Source: Hippophae tibetana (taxonomy: Eukaryota; Streptophyta; Magnoliopsida; Rosales; Elaeagnaceae). From it: a stretch of DNA of 64,000 bases. The notes under the pieces are model-generated. The model ran no database searches. It was not told the DNA's origin and was given only the letters and a program-made list of their open reading frames with translations. Within the stretch, counting starts at the first letter, position 1. The number at the start of each line of letters is the position of its first letter. The translations under genes were made by a program, and so were the position numbers. The stretch is from positions 27,260,802 to 27,324,801 of the forward strand of contig CM072807.1 in the NCBI GenBank assembly GCA_037013495.1, in the 5' to 3' direction. Shown here in pieces: positions 25,983-40,014 of the stretch.

Positions 25983-28063
25983 ATTTCAAGTCCTCGTGAA
26001 ACAGATCAAAAGAGAGATGTTTTCAAAAATGGCTCTAATACCAAATGTTAGAATAGAATTCAACCCAGAAACTTTTGGAAAAGCATACGAACGCATAATT
26101 TAAATGCAGTGAAAATAAAATGGATTGAAAACATACCTCTTGCCTTGATCCAATTTTTTTCTTTTTTTGTTGAAAAACTTCATCTTCAACCCCGAGGCGG
26201 GTCAACCCGACCCGGTTTGACCGTAACGGATACCCGACCGTATCCTCCTATTCCGGTGACAGAATTCAGCGTTCTTTTTATCAAAATTCTCATAATTCGA
26301 TTTTCGATTGATTCATGGTCTTAATTTGAAGTAAAAACATTATTTTAAATAAAAATTTAATTAATGAATCAAATAAATACCCATGATCAATTGTATTTAT
26401 TTTCTTCATTTGTTTTCAAGTTTACATTCACAGAATCACTCAAACATAAATATAGAAACAATTTAAAATTTCCATGTGCATAAAAAACAAGGAAAATAAA
26501 AAACCCAAAATTTCAATTCCTCGTGAAACCGATCAAAAGACAGATGTTTTCAAAAATGTCTCTAATACCAAATGTTAGAATACAATTCAATCTAGAAACT
26601 TTCGGAAAAGCATACAAACGCATAATTTAAATGTATTGGAAAAAAAATGGATTGAAAACATACCTCTTGCCTTGATCAATTTTTTTTTAAAAAACTTCAT
26701 CTTCAACCCCGAGGCGTGTCAACCCGACCCGATATCGCCCTAACGGATACCCGACCGTATCATGTTATTCCGGAGAAGGAATACAGCGTTATTTTTATCA
26801 AAATTCTAATAATTCGATTTTCGAGTGATTTATGGTCTTAATTTGAAGTAAAAACATCATTTTAAATAAAAAATTTCATTAATGAATCAAATAAATACCC
26901 ACGTTAAATTGTATTTATTTTCTTCATTTAATTTCAAGTTTACATTCACAGAATCACTCAAACGTAAATATTGAAACAATTTAAAATTTCCATGTGCATA
27001 AAAAACAAGCAAAATCAAAAACCCAAAATTTCAATTCCTCTTGAAAGAGAGCAAAAGATAGATGTTTTCAAAAATTGCTCTGATACCAAATGTTAGAATA
27101 AAATTCAATCCAGAAACTATCGAAAAAGCATGCGAACGTATAATTTAAATGCAGTGGAAACAAAATGGATCGAAAACATACCTCTTGCTTTAATAACTTT
27201 TTTTTTAAAACTTCATCTTCAACCCCGAGGCGTGTCAAACCGACCCGGATTTACCGTAACGGATACCCGGTCGTATCCTCCTATTCCGGTGACGGAATCT
27301 AGCTTATTTATATCAAAATTCGCATAATTCGATTTTCGAGTGATTCATGGTCTTAATTGGAACTAAAACATTATTTTAAATAAAAATTTAATTAATGAAT
27401 CAAATAAATACCCACGATAAATTGTATTTATTTTCTTCATTTTTTTTTCAAATTTAAATTCAGAGAATCACTCAAACGTAAATATTGAAACAATTTAAAA
27501 TTTCAATGTGCATAAAAAACAACCAAAATCAAACACCCAAAATTTCAATTCCTCGTGAAACAGATCAAAAGAGAGATGTTTTCAAAAATGGCTCTAATAC
27601 CAAATGTTAGAATACAATTCAATCTAGAAACTTTCGGAAAAGCATACAAACGAATAATTTAAATGCAGGGAAAATAAAATGGATTGAAAACATACCTCTT
27701 ACCTTGATCACATTTTTGTTTTTTGAAAAACTTCATCTTCAACCCAGAGGCGGGTCAACCCGACCCGGTTTGACCGTAACGGATACCCGGCCGTATCCTC
27801 CTATTTCGGTGACGAAATCCAACGTTCTTTTTATCAAAATTCTCATAATTCGATTTTCAAGTGATTTATGGTCTTAATTTGAAGTAAAAACATCATTTTA
27901 AATAAAAAATTTAATTAATGAATCAAATAAATACCCACATTAAATTGTATTTATTTTCTTCATTTGTTTTCAAGTTTACATTCTCAGAATCACTCAAACG
28001 TATATATTGAAACAATTTAAAATTTCCATGTGCATAAAAAACAACCAAAATCAAAAACCCAAA
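25983..28063 (+). repeat. Truncated third 16-mer HOR copy
   Basis: Four monomers start at 25983, 26510, 27028 and 27542. The first three follow slots 1-3 of the 16-mer (offset about 8315 bp from copy 2). The fourth jumps to the slot-16 type seen at 17146, with ATCACATTTTTGTTTTTTG, instead of the slot-4 unit. Slots 3 and 15 are similar units (CTCTTGAAAGAGAGC head, GCTCTGATACC), so out-of-register recombination between them would remove slots 4-15 and give exactly this order. This is inferred from subfamily order. Confidence 0.8.
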
Positions 28064-30663
28064 ATTTCATTCCTCGTGAAACAGAACAAAAGGGAGATGT
28101 TTTCAAAAATGGCTATAATACCAAATGTTAGAATACAATTCAATCCAGAAACCTTCGAAAAGCATGCGAACGCATATTTTAAATGCAGTGGAAATAAAAT
28201 GGATTGAAAACATACCTCTTGCCTTGATCAATTTTTTTTTTTGAAACACTTAATCTTCAACCCAGAGGCGGGTCAACCCGACCCTGTTTGACCTTAACGG
28301 ATACCCGACCGTATCCTACTATTCCGGTGACGGAATCCAACGCTCTTTTTATCAAACTTCTCATAATTCGATTTTCGAGTGATTCATGGTCTTAATTTGA
28401 ATTAAAAACATTATTTTATATAAAAATTTAATTAATGAATAAAATAAATACCCACGATAAATTGTATGTATTTTCTTCATTTGATTTCAAATTTAAATTC
28501 ACAGAATCAATCAAACGTAAATATTGAAACAATTTAAAATTTCCATGTGCATGAAAAACAACCAAAATCAAACACCCAAAATTTCAATTCCACGTGAAAC
28601 AGATCAAAAGAGAGATGTTTTCAAAAATGGCTCTAATACCAAATGTTAGAATACAATTCAATCTATAAACTTTCGGAAAAGCATACAAACGAATAATTTA
28701 AATGCAGGGGAAATAAAATGGATTGAAAACATACCTCTTGCCTTGATCAAATTTTTGTTTTTTGAAAAACTTCATCTGCAACCCAGAGGCGGGTCAACCC
28801 GACCCGGTTTGACCGTAACGGATACCCGGCCGTATCCTGCTATTTCGGTGACGAAATCCAGCGTTCTTTTTATCAAAATTCTCATAATTTGATTTTTGAT
28901 TGATTCATGGTCTTAATTTGAAGAAATACCATTATTTTAAATAAAAATTTAATTAATGAATCAAATAAATACCCACGATAAATTGTATTCATTTTCTTCA
29001 TTTGTTTTCAAGTTTACATTCACAGAATCACTCAAACGTAAATATTGAAACAATTTAAAATTTCCATGTGCATAAAAAACAAGGAAAATCAAAAACCCAA
29101 AATTTCAAGTCCTCGTGAAACAGATCAAAAGAGAGATGTTTTCAAAAATGGCTCTAATACCAAATGTTAGAATAGAATTCAACCCAGAAACTTTTGGAAA
29201 AGCATACGAACGCATAATTTAAATGCAGTGGAAATAAAATGGATTGAAAACATACCTCTTCCCTTGATCCAATTTTTTTTTTTTGTTGAAAAACTTCATC
29301 TTCAACCCCGAGGCGGGTCAACCCGACCCGGTTTGACCGTAACGGATACCCGACCGGATCCTCCTATTCCGGTGATAGAATTCAGCGTTCTTTTGATCAA
29401 AATTCTCATAATTCGATTTTCGATTGATTCATGGTCTTAATTTGAAGTAAAAACATTATTTTAAATAAAAATTTAATTAATGAATCAAATAAATACCCAT
29501 GATCAATTGTATTTATTTTCGTCATTTGTTTTCAAGTTTACATTCACAGAATCACTCAAACATAAATATAGAAACAATTTAAAATTTCCATGTGCATAAA
29601 AAACAAGGAAAATAAAAAACCCAAAATTTCAATTCCTCGTGAAACCGATCAAAAGAGAGATGTTTTCAAAAATGTCTCTAATACCAAATGTTAGAATACA
29701 ATTCAATCCAGAAACTTTCGGAAAAGCATACAAACGCATAATTTAAATGTAGTGGAAACAAAATGGATTGAAAACATACCTCTTGCCTTGATCAATTTTT
29801 TTTTTAAAACTTCATCTTCAACCCCGAGGCGTGTCAACCCGACCCGATATCGCCCTAACGGATACCCGACCGTATCATGTTATTCCGGAGAAGGAATCCA
29901 GCGTTATTTTTATCAAAATTCTCATAATTCGATTTTCGAGTGATTTATGGTCTTAATTTGAAGTAAAAACATCATTTTAAATAAAAAATTTCATTAATGA
30001 ATCAAATAAATACCCACGTTAAATTGTATTTATTTTCTTCATTTAATTTCAAGTTTACATTCACAGAATCACTCAAACGTAAATATTGAAACAATTTAAA
30101 ATTTCCATGTGCATAAAAAACAAGCAAAATCAAAAACCCAAAATTTCAATTCCTCTTGAAACAGAGCAAAAGATAGATGTTTTCAAAAATTGCTCTGATA
30201 CCAAATGTTAGAATAAAATTCAATCCAGAAACTATCGAAAAAGCATGCGAACGTATAATTTAAATGCAGTGGAAATAAAATGGATTGAAAACATACCTCT
30301 TGCCTTGATCAATTTTTTTTTTTTTGAAAAATTTAATCTTCAACCGTTAGGCGGGTCAACCCGACCTGGGTTGACCGTAGCGGATACCCGATCGTATCCT
30401 GCTATTCCGGTGACAGAATCTAGGGTTCTTTTTAGCAAAATTCTCATAATTCGATTTTCGAGTGATTCATGGTCTTAATTTGAAGTAAAACCATTATTTT
30501 AAATAAAAATTTAATTAATGAATCAAATAAATTCCCACAATAAATTGTATTCATTTTCTTCATTTAATTTCAAGTTTAAATTCACAGAATCACTCAAACG
30601 TAAATATAGAAACAATTTAAAATTTCCATGTGCATAAAAAACAACGAAAATAAACAACCCAAA
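28064..30663 (+). repeat. Rearranged A-type monomers
   Basis: Five monomers start at 28064, 28581, 29102, 29626 and 30143. Their subfamily order (slot-6-like, slot-8-like, slot-1 marker, slot-10-like, then a chimera) does not follow the 16-mer. The unit at 29102 has lost the C that normally interrupts the marker T-tract. The unit at 30143 has a slot-3-like head (GCTCTGATACC) joined to a body with GCGGGTCAACCCGACCTGGG, which resembles the bodies at 3629, 8831 and 25461. I read this as an older, shuffled edge of the A domain. Confidence 0.75.
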
Positions 30664-33600
30664 ATTTCAATTCCTCGTGAAATAGATCAAAAGAGAGATG
30701 TTTTCAAAAATGGCTCTAACACCAAATGTTAGAATACAATTCAATCGAGTAACTTTCGAAAAAGCATACGAACGCATAATTTAAATATAGTGGAAATAAA
30801 ATGGATTGAAAACATACCTCTTGCCTTTATCAATTTCTTTTTTTAAAAAACTTCATCTTCAACCCCGAGGCGGGTCAACCCGACCAGTTTGACCGTAACG
30901 GATACCCGGGCGTATCCTCCTATTCCGGTGAAAGAATTCAGTGTTCTTTTTATCAAAATTCTCATAATTCGATTTTCGATTGATTCATGGTCTTAATTTG
31001 AAGTAAAAACATTATTTTAAATAAAAAATTAATTAATGAATCAAATAAATACCCATGATCATTGTATGTATTTTCTTCATTTGTTTTCAAGTTTACATTC
31101 ACAGAATCACTCAAACGTAAATATTGAAACAATTTCAAATTTCCATGTGCATAAAAAACAAGGAAAATCAAAAACCCAAAATTTCAATAACTCGTGAATC
31201 AGATCAAACGATAGATGTTTTCAAAAATGGCTTTAATGCCAAATGTTGGAATCCAATTCAATTCCGAAACTTTCGGAAAAGCATACGAACGCATAATTTA
31301 AATCTAGTCGAAACAAAATGGATTGAAAACATACCTCTTCCTTGATCAATTTTTTTTTTTTTTTGAAAAACTTCATCTTCAACCTCGAGGCGGGTCAACC
31401 CGACCCGATTTGACCATAACGGATACCTGACCGTATCTTGCTATTCCGGTGACGGAATCCAGTGTTCTTTTTATCAAACTTCTCATAATTCGATTTTCGA
31501 GTGATTCATGGTCTTAATTTGAAGTAAAAAGATTATTTTAAATAAAAATTTAATTAATAATCAAATAAATACCCACGATAAATTGTATTCATTTTCTTCA
31601 TTTGTTTTCATATTTAAATTCACAGAATCACTCAAACGTATATATTGAAACAATTTATAATTTCTATGTGCATAAAAAACAACCAAAATCAAACACCCAA
31701 AATTTCAATTCCTCGTGAAACAGATCAAAAGAGAGATGTTTTCAAAAATGGCTCTAATACCAAATGTTAGAATACAATTCAATCTAGAAACTTTCGGAAA
31801 AGCATACAAACGAATAATTTAAATGCAGGGGAAATAAAATGGATTGAAAACATACCTCTTGCCTTGATCAAATTTTTGTTTTTTGAAAAACTTCATCTTC
31901 AACCCAGAGGCGGGTCAACCCGACCCGGTTTGACCGTAACGGATACCCGGCCGTATCCTCCTATTTCGGTGACGAAATCCAACGTTCTTTTTATCAAAAT
32001 TCTCATAATTCGATTTTCGATTGATTCATGGTCTTATTTTGAAGAAATACCATTATTTTAAATAAAAATTTAATCAATGAATCAAATAAATACCCACGAT
32101 AAATTGTATTTATTTTCTTCATTTGTTTTCATATTTAAATTCACAGAATCACTCAAACGTATATATTGAAACAATTTAAAATTTCCATGTGCATAAAAAA
32201 CAACCAAAATCAAAAACCCAAAATTTCATTCCTCGTGAAACAGAACAAAAGGGAGATGTTTTCAAAAATGGCTATAATACCAAATGTTAGAATACAATTC
32301 AATACAGAAACCTTCGGAAAAGCATGCGAACGCATATTTTAAATGCAGTGGAAATAAAATGGATTGAAAACATACCTCTTGCCTTGATCAATTTTTTTTT
32401 TTGAAACACTTAATCTTCAACCCAGAGGCTGGTCAACCCGACCCTCTTTGACCTTAACGGATACCCGACCGTATCCTGCTATTCCGGTGACGGAATCCAA
32501 CGTTCTTTTTATCAAAATTCTCATAATTCGATTTTCGAGTGATTCATGGTTTTAATTTGAATTAAAAACATTATTTGATATAAAAATTTAATTAATGAAT
32601 CAAATAAATACCCACGATAAATTGTATGTATTTTCTTCATTTGATTTCAAGTTTACATTCACAGAATCAATCAAACGTAAATATTGAAATAATTTAAAAT
32701 TTCCAAGTGCATAAAAAACAACCAAAATCAAAAACCCAAAATTTCAATTCCTCGTGAAACAGAGCAAAAGAGAGATGTTTTCAAAAATGGCTCTAATACT
32801 AAATGTTAGAATACAATTCAATCCAGAAACGTTCGAAAAAGCATACGAACGCATAATTTAAATGCAGTGGAAATAAAATGGATTGAAAACATACCTCTTG
32901 CCTTAATCAAAATTTTTTTTTGAAAAACTACATCTTCAACACCGCAGCGGGTCAACCGGACCCGGTTTGAGCATAATAGATACCCGGCCCTATCTTTCTA
33001 TTCCGGTGAGAGAATTCAGCGTTCTTTTTATAAAAATTCTCATAATTCGATTTGCGAGTGATTCATGGTCTTAATTTGAAGTAAAAACATTATTTTAAAT
33101 AAAAATTTAATTAATGAATCAAATAAATACCCACTATAAATTGTATTCATTTTCTTCATTTGTTTTCAAATTTAAATTCACAGAATCAATCAAACGTAAA
33201 TATTGAAACAATTTAAAATTTCCATGTGCATGAAAAACAACCAAAATCAAACACCCAAAATTTGAATTCCTCGTGAAACAGATCAAAAGAGAGATGTTTT
33301 CAAAAATGGCTCTAATACCAAATGTTAGAATACAATTCAATCTAGAAACTTTCGGAAAAGCATACAAACGAATAATTTAAATGCAGGGGAAATAAAATGG
33401 ATTGAAAACATACCTCTTGCCTTGATCAAATTTTTGTTTTTTTAAAAACTTCATCTGCAACCCAGAGGCGGGTCAACCCGACCCGGTTTGACCGTAACGG
33501 ATACCCGGCCGTATCCTCCTATTCCGGTGACGAAATCCAGCGTTCTTTTTATCAAAATTCTCATAATTCGATTTTCGATTGATTCATGGTCTTAATTTGA

Positions 33601-33780
33601 AGAAATACCATTATTTTAAATAAAAATTTAATTAATGAATCAAATAAATACCCACGATAAATTGTATTCATTTTCTTCATTTGTTTTCAAGTTTACATCC
33701 ACAGAATCACTCAAACGTAAATATTGAAACAATTTAAAATTTCCATGTGCATAAAAAACAAGGAAAATCAAAAACCCAAA
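30664..33780 (+). repeat. A-type block ending the A domain (slots 4-8 order)
   Basis: Six monomers start at 30664, 31181, 31702, 32223, 32741 and 33260. The first shares the ATCGAGTAACTTTCG head with the unit at 8311. The next five follow the slot 4-5-6-7-8 order of the 16-mer (compare 10911-13508) but carry more private differences than the two tandem HOR copies do between themselves, for example GACCCTCTTTGACC, TTTGAGCATAATAG and CACCGCAGCGGG. The slot 6-7-8 variants are closer to the A-type cassettes at 37938 and 50407 than to the 16-mer, so this segment is the likely relative of those cassettes. The A domain stops at 33780. Confidence 0.8.
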
Positions 33781-36700
33781 ATTTCAATTCCTCGTAAAAC
33801 AGATCAAAAGAGAGATGTTTCCAAAAATGGCTTTAATGCCAAATGTTAGAATACAATTCAATCCAGAAACTTTCGGAAAAGCATACGAACGCATAATTTA
33901 AATGGAGTCGAAAAAAAATGGATTTAAAACATACCTCTTGCCTTGATCAATTTTTTTTTTTTGAAAAACTTCAACTTCAACCGCGAGCCGAGTCAACCCG
34001 ACCCGGTTTGACCGTAGCGGATACCCGACCGTATCCTGATATTCCGGTGACAAAATCCAGCGTTCTTTTTATCAAATTTCTCATAATTCGATTTTCGAGT
34101 GATTCATGGTCTTAATTTGAAGTAAAAACATTATTTTAAATAAAAATTTAATTAATGAATCAAATAAATACCCACGATAAATTGTATTTATTTTCATCAT
34201 TTGTTTTCATATTTAAATTCACAGAATCACTCAAACGTAAATATTGAAACAAATTAAAATTTCCATGTGCATAAAAAACAACCAAAATCAAACACCCAAA
34301 ATTTCAATTCCTCGTGTAATAGATCAAAAGAGAGATGTTTTCAAAAATGGCTCTAATACCAAATGTTAGAATACAATTCAATCCAGAAACTTTCGGAAAC
34401 GCATACAAACACATAATTTAAATGCAGTGGAAATAAAATGGATTGAAAAAATACCTCTTTCCTTGATCAAATTTTTTTTTTTGAAAAACTTCATCTTCAA
34501 CCCAGAGGCGGGTCAACCCGACCCGGTTTGACCGTAACGGATACCCGGCCGTATCCTCCTATTCCGGTGACGAAATCCAGCGTTCTTTTTATCAAAATTC
34601 TCATAATTCGATTTTCGATTGATTCATGGTCTTAATTTGAAGAAATACCATTATTTTAAATAAAAATTTAATTAATGAATCAAATAAATACCCACGATAA
34701 ATTGTATTCATTTTCTTCATTTGTTTTCAAGTTTACATTCACAGAATCACTCAAACGTAAATATTGAAACAATTTAAAATTTCCATGTGCATAAAAAACA
34801 AGGAAAATCAAAAACCCAAAATTTCAATTCCTCGTAAAAAAGATCAAAAGAGAGATGTTTCCAAAAATGGCTTTAATGCCAAATGTTAGAATACAATTCA
34901 ATCCAGAAACTTTCGGAAAAGCATACGAACGCATAATTTAAATGGAGTCGAAAAAAAATGCATTTAAAACATACCTCTTGCCTTGATCAATTTTTTTTTT
35001 TGAAAAAATTCAACTTCAACCGCGAGGCGAGTCAACCCGACCCGGTTTGACCGTAGCGGATACCCGACCGTATCCTGATATTCCGGTGACAAAATCCAGC
35101 GTTCTTTTTATCAAATTTCTCATAATTCGATTTTCGAGTGATTCATGGTCTTAATTTGAAGTAAAAACATTATTTTAAATAAAAATTTAATTAATGAATC
35201 AAATAAATACCCACGATAAATTGTATTTATTTTCATCATTTGTTTTCATATTTAAATTCACAGAATCACTCAAACGTAAATATTGAAACAAATTAAAATT
35301 TCCATGTGCATAAAAAACAACCAAAATCAAACACCCAAAATTTCAATTTCTCGTGTAATAGATCAAAAGAGAGATGTTTTCAAAAATGGCTCTAATACCA
35401 AATGTTAGAATACAATTCAATCCAGAAACTTTCATAAACGCATACAAACACATATTTTAAATGCAGTGGAAATAAAATGGATTGAAAACATACCTCTTTC
35501 CTTGATCAAATTTTTTTTTTTGAAAAACTTCATCTTCAACCCAGAGGCGGGTCAATTCGACCCGATTTGACCGTAACGGATACCCGGCCGTATCTTCCTA
35601 TTCCGGTGACGAAATCCAGCGTTCTTTTTATCAATATTCTCATAATTCGATTTTCGATTGATTTATGGTCTTAATTTGAAGAAATACAATTATTTTAAAT
35701 AAAAATTTAATTAATGAATCAAATAAATACCCACGATAAATTGTATTCATTTTCTTCATTTGTTTTCAAGTTTACATTCACAGAATCACTCAAACGTAAA
35801 TATTGAAACAATTTAAAATTTCCATGTGCATAAAAAACAAGGAAAATCAAAAACCCAAAATTTCAATTCCTTGTAAAAAAGATCAAAAGAGAGATGTTTC
35901 AAAAAATGGCTTTAATGCCAAATGTTAGAATACAATTCAATCCAGAAACTTTCGGAAAAGCATACGAATGCATAATTTAAATGGAGTCGAAAAAAAATGC
36001 ATTTAAAACATACCTCTTGCCTTGATCAAATTTTTTTTTTTGAAAAACTTCATCTTCAACCCAGAGGCGGGTCAACCCGACCCGGTTTGACCGTAACGGA
36101 TACCTGGCCGTATCCTCCTATTCCGGTGACGAAATCCAGCGTTCTTTTTATCAAAATTCTCATAATTCGATTTTCGATTGATTCATGGTCTTAATTTGAA
36201 GAAATACCATTATTTTAAATAAAAATTTAATTAATGAATCAAATAAATACCCATGATAAATTGTATTCATTTTATTCATTTGTTTTCAAGTTTACATTCA
36301 CAGAATCACTCAAACGTAAATATTGAAACAATTTAATATTTCCATGTGCATAAAAAACAAGGAAAATCAAAAACCCAAAATTTCAATTCATCGTAAAACA
36401 GATCAAAAGAGAGATGTTTCCAAAAATGGCTTCAATACCAAATGTTAGAATACAATTCAATCCAGAAACTTTCGGAAAAGCATACGAACACATAATTTAA
36501 ATGGAGTCGAAAAAAATGGATTGAAAACATACCTCTTGCCAGCATCAATTTTTTTTTTTTGAAAAACTTCAACTTCAACCGCGAGGGGAGTCAACCCGAC
36601 CCGTTTTGACCGTAGCAGATACCAGACCGTATCCTGATATTACGGTGACAAAATCCAGCGTTCTTTTTATCAAATTTCTCATAATTCGATTTTCGAGTGA

Positions 36701-37937
36701 TTCATGGTCTTAGTTTGAAGTAAAAACATTAATTTAAATAAAAATTTAATTAATGAATCAAATAAATACCCACGATAAATTGTATTTATTTTCATCATTT
36801 GTTTTCATATTTAAATTCACAGAATCACTCAAACGTAAATATTGAAACAATTTAAAATTTCCATGTGCATAAAAAACAACCAAAATCAAACACCCAAAAT
36901 TTCAATTCCTCGTGTAATAGATCAAAAGAGAGATGTTTTCAAAATGGCTCTAATACCAAATGTTAGTATACAATTCAATCCAAACACTTTCGGAAACGCA
37001 TACAAACGCATAATTTAAATGTAGTGGAAATAAAATGGATTGAAAACATACCCCTTTCCTTGATCAATTTTTTTTTTTTTTGAAAATCTTCATCTTCAAC
37101 CCAGAGGCGGGTCAACCCAACCCGGTTTGACCGTAACGGATACCCGGCCGTATCCTCCTATTCCGGTGACGAAATCCAGCGTTCTTTTTATCAAAATTCT
37201 CATAATTCGATTTTCGATTGATTCATGGTCTTAATTTGAAGTAATACCATTATTTTAAATAAAAATTTAATTAATGAATCAAATAAATACCCACGATAAA
37301 TTGTATTCATTTTATTCATTTGTTTTCAAGTTTACATTCACAGAATCACTCAAACGTAAATATTGAAACAATTTAATATTTCCATGTGCATAAAAAACAA
37401 GGAAAATCAAAAACCCAAAATTTCAATTCCTCGTAAAACAGATCAAAAGAGAGATGTTTCCAAAAATGGCTTCAATACCAAATGTTAGAATACAATTCAA
37501 TCCAGAAACTTTGGGAAAAGCATACGAACACATAATTTAAATGGAGTCGAAAAAAATGGATTGAAAACATACCTCTTGCCAGGATCAATTTTTTTTTTTG
37601 AAAAACTTCAACTTCAACCGCGAGGCGAGTCAACCCGACCCGTTTTGATCGTAGCAGATACCAGACCGTATCCTGATATTACGGTGACAAAATCCAGCGT
37701 TCTTTTTATCAAATTTCTCATAATTCGATTTTCGAGTGATTCATGGTCTTAGTTTGAAGTAAAAACATTAATTTAAATAAAAATTTAATTAATGAATCAA
37801 ATAAATACCCACGATAAATTGTATTTATTTTCATCATTTGTTTTCATATTTAAATTCACAGAATCACTCAAACGTAAATATTGAAACAAATTAAAATTTC
37901 CATGTGCATAAAAAACAACCAAGATCAAACACCCAAA
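33781..37937 (+). repeat. B-type dimeric block, 8 monomers
   Basis: Monomers start at 33781, 34301, 34821, 35340, 35860, 36380, 36899 and 37420. Two classes alternate. B1 has CCTCGTAAAA(C/A)AGATC, ATGTTTCCAAAAATGG, AAATGGAGTCGAAAAAAA and GCGAGTCAACCCGACCC, with TTTGAAGTAAAAACATT in the tail. B2 has CTCGTGTAATAGATC, GGAAACGCATACAAAC and CCCAGAGGCGGGTCAACC. The pair 33781-34820 is repeated by 34821-35859, a dimer of about 1040 bp. The unit at 35860 breaks the alternation: it has a B1-like head with ATGCATTTAAAAC and a B2-like body. GTCAATTCGACCCGATTTGACC-type variation at 35340 reappears at 44689, 47808 and 53522. Confidence 0.85.
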
Positions 37938-40014
37938 ATTTCAATTCCTCGTGAAACAGATCAAAAGAGAGATGTTTTCAAAAATGGCTCTAATACCAAA
38001 TGTTAGAATACAATTCAATCTAGAAACTTTCGGAAAAGCATACAAACGAATAATTTAAATGCAGGGGAAATAAAATGGATTGAAAACATACCTCTTGCCT
38101 TGATCAAATTTTTGTTTTTTGAAAAACTTCATCTTCAACCCAGAGGCGGGTCAACCCGACCCGGTTTGACCGTAACGGATACCCGGCCGTATCCTCCTAT
38201 TTCGGTGACGAAATCCAGCGTTCTTTTTATCAAAATTCTCATAATTCGATTTTCGATTGATTCGTGGTCTTATTTTGAAGAAATACCATTATTTTAAATA
38301 AAAATTTAATCAATGAATCAAATAAATACCCACGATAAATTGTATTTATTTTCTTCATTTGTTTTCATATTTAAATTCACATAATCACTCAAACGTATAT
38401 ATTGAAACAATTTAAAATTTCCATGTGCATAAAAAACAACCAAAATCAAAAACCCAAAATTTCATTCCTCGTGAAACAGAACAAAAGGGAGATGTTTTCA
38501 AAAATGGCTATAATACCAAATGTTAGAATACAATTCAATCCAGAAACCTTCGGAAAAGCATGCGAACGCATATTTTAAATGCAGTGGAAATAAAATGGAT
38601 TGAAAACATACCTCTTGCCTTGATCAATTTTTTTTTGAAACACTTAATCTTCAACCCAGAGGCGGGTCAACCCGACCCTCTTTGACCTTAATGGATACCC
38701 GACCGTATCCTGCTATTCCGGTGACGGAATCCAACGTTCTTTTTATCAAACTTCTCATAATTCGATTTTCGAGTGATTCATGGTTTTAATTTGAATTAAA
38801 TACATTATTTGATATAAAAATTTAATTAATGAATCAAATAAATACCCACGATAAATTGTATGTATTTTCTTCATTTGATTTCAAGTTTACATTCGCAGAA
38901 TCAATCAAACGTAAATATTGAAATAATTTAAAATTTCCAAGTGCATAAAAAACAACCAAAATCAAAAACCCAAAATTTCAATTCCTCGTGAAACAGAGCA
39001 AAAGAGAGATGTTTTCAAAAATGGCTCTAATACTAAATGTTAGAATACAATTCAATCCAGAAACGTTCGAAAAAGCATACGAACGCATAATTTAAATGCA
39101 GTGGAAATAAAATGGATTGAAAACATACCTCTTGCCTTAATCAAAATTGTTTTTTGAAAAACTTCATCTTCAACACCGAAGCGGGTCAACCGGACCCGGT
39201 TTGAGCATAATAGATACCCGGCCCTATCTTTCTATTCCGGTGAGAGAATTCAGCGTTCTTTTTATAAAAATTCTCATAATTCGATTTGCGAGTGATTCAT
39301 GGTCTTAATTTGAAGTAAAAACATTATTTTAAATAAAAATTTAATTAATGAATCAAATAAATACCCACGATAAATTGTATTCATTTTCTTCATTTGTTTT
39401 CAAATTAAAATTCACAGAATCAATCAAACGTAAATATTGAAACAATTTAAAATTTCCATGTGCATGAAAAACAACCAAAATCAAACACCCAAAATTTCAA
39501 TTCCTCGTGAAACAGATCAAAAGAGAGATGTTTTCAAAAATGGCTCTAATACCAAATGTTAGAATACAATTCAATCTAGAAACTTTCGGAAAACCATACA
39601 AACGAATAATTTAAATGCAGGGGATATAAAATGGATTGAAAACATACCTCTTGCCTTGATCAAATTTTTGTTTTTTGAACAACTTCATCTGCAACCCAGA
39701 GGCGGGTCAACCCGACCCGGTTTGACCGTAACGGATACCCGGCCGTATCCTCCTATTCCGGTGACGAAATCCAGCGTTCTTTTTATCAAAATTCTCATAA
39801 TTCGATTTTCGATTGATTCATGGTCTTAATTTGAAGAAATACCATTATTTTAAATAAAAATTTAATTAATGAATCAAATAAATACCCACGATAAATTGTA
39901 TTCATTTTCTTCATTTGTTTTCAAGTTTACATTCACAGAATCACTCAAACGTAAATATTGAAACAATTTAAAATTTCCATGTGCATAAAAAACCAGGAAA
40001 ATCAAAAACCCAAA
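37938..40014 (+). repeat. A-type cassette 1 inside B domain (4 monomers)
   Basis: Monomers at 37938, 38459, 38975 and 39494 switch back to A-type. They carry CTCGTGAAACAGATC heads, the G-interrupted T-tract TTTTTGTTTTTTG in the first and last, GAACAAAAGGGAGATG in the second and TTTGAGCATAATAG in the third. The order equals slots 5-6-7-8 of the 16-mer. Flanking units on both sides are B1. The same cassette with the same private variants (ACATAATCACTC, AATTAAATACATTATTTG, CACCGAAGCGGG) recurs 12469 bp downstream. Confidence 0.85.
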
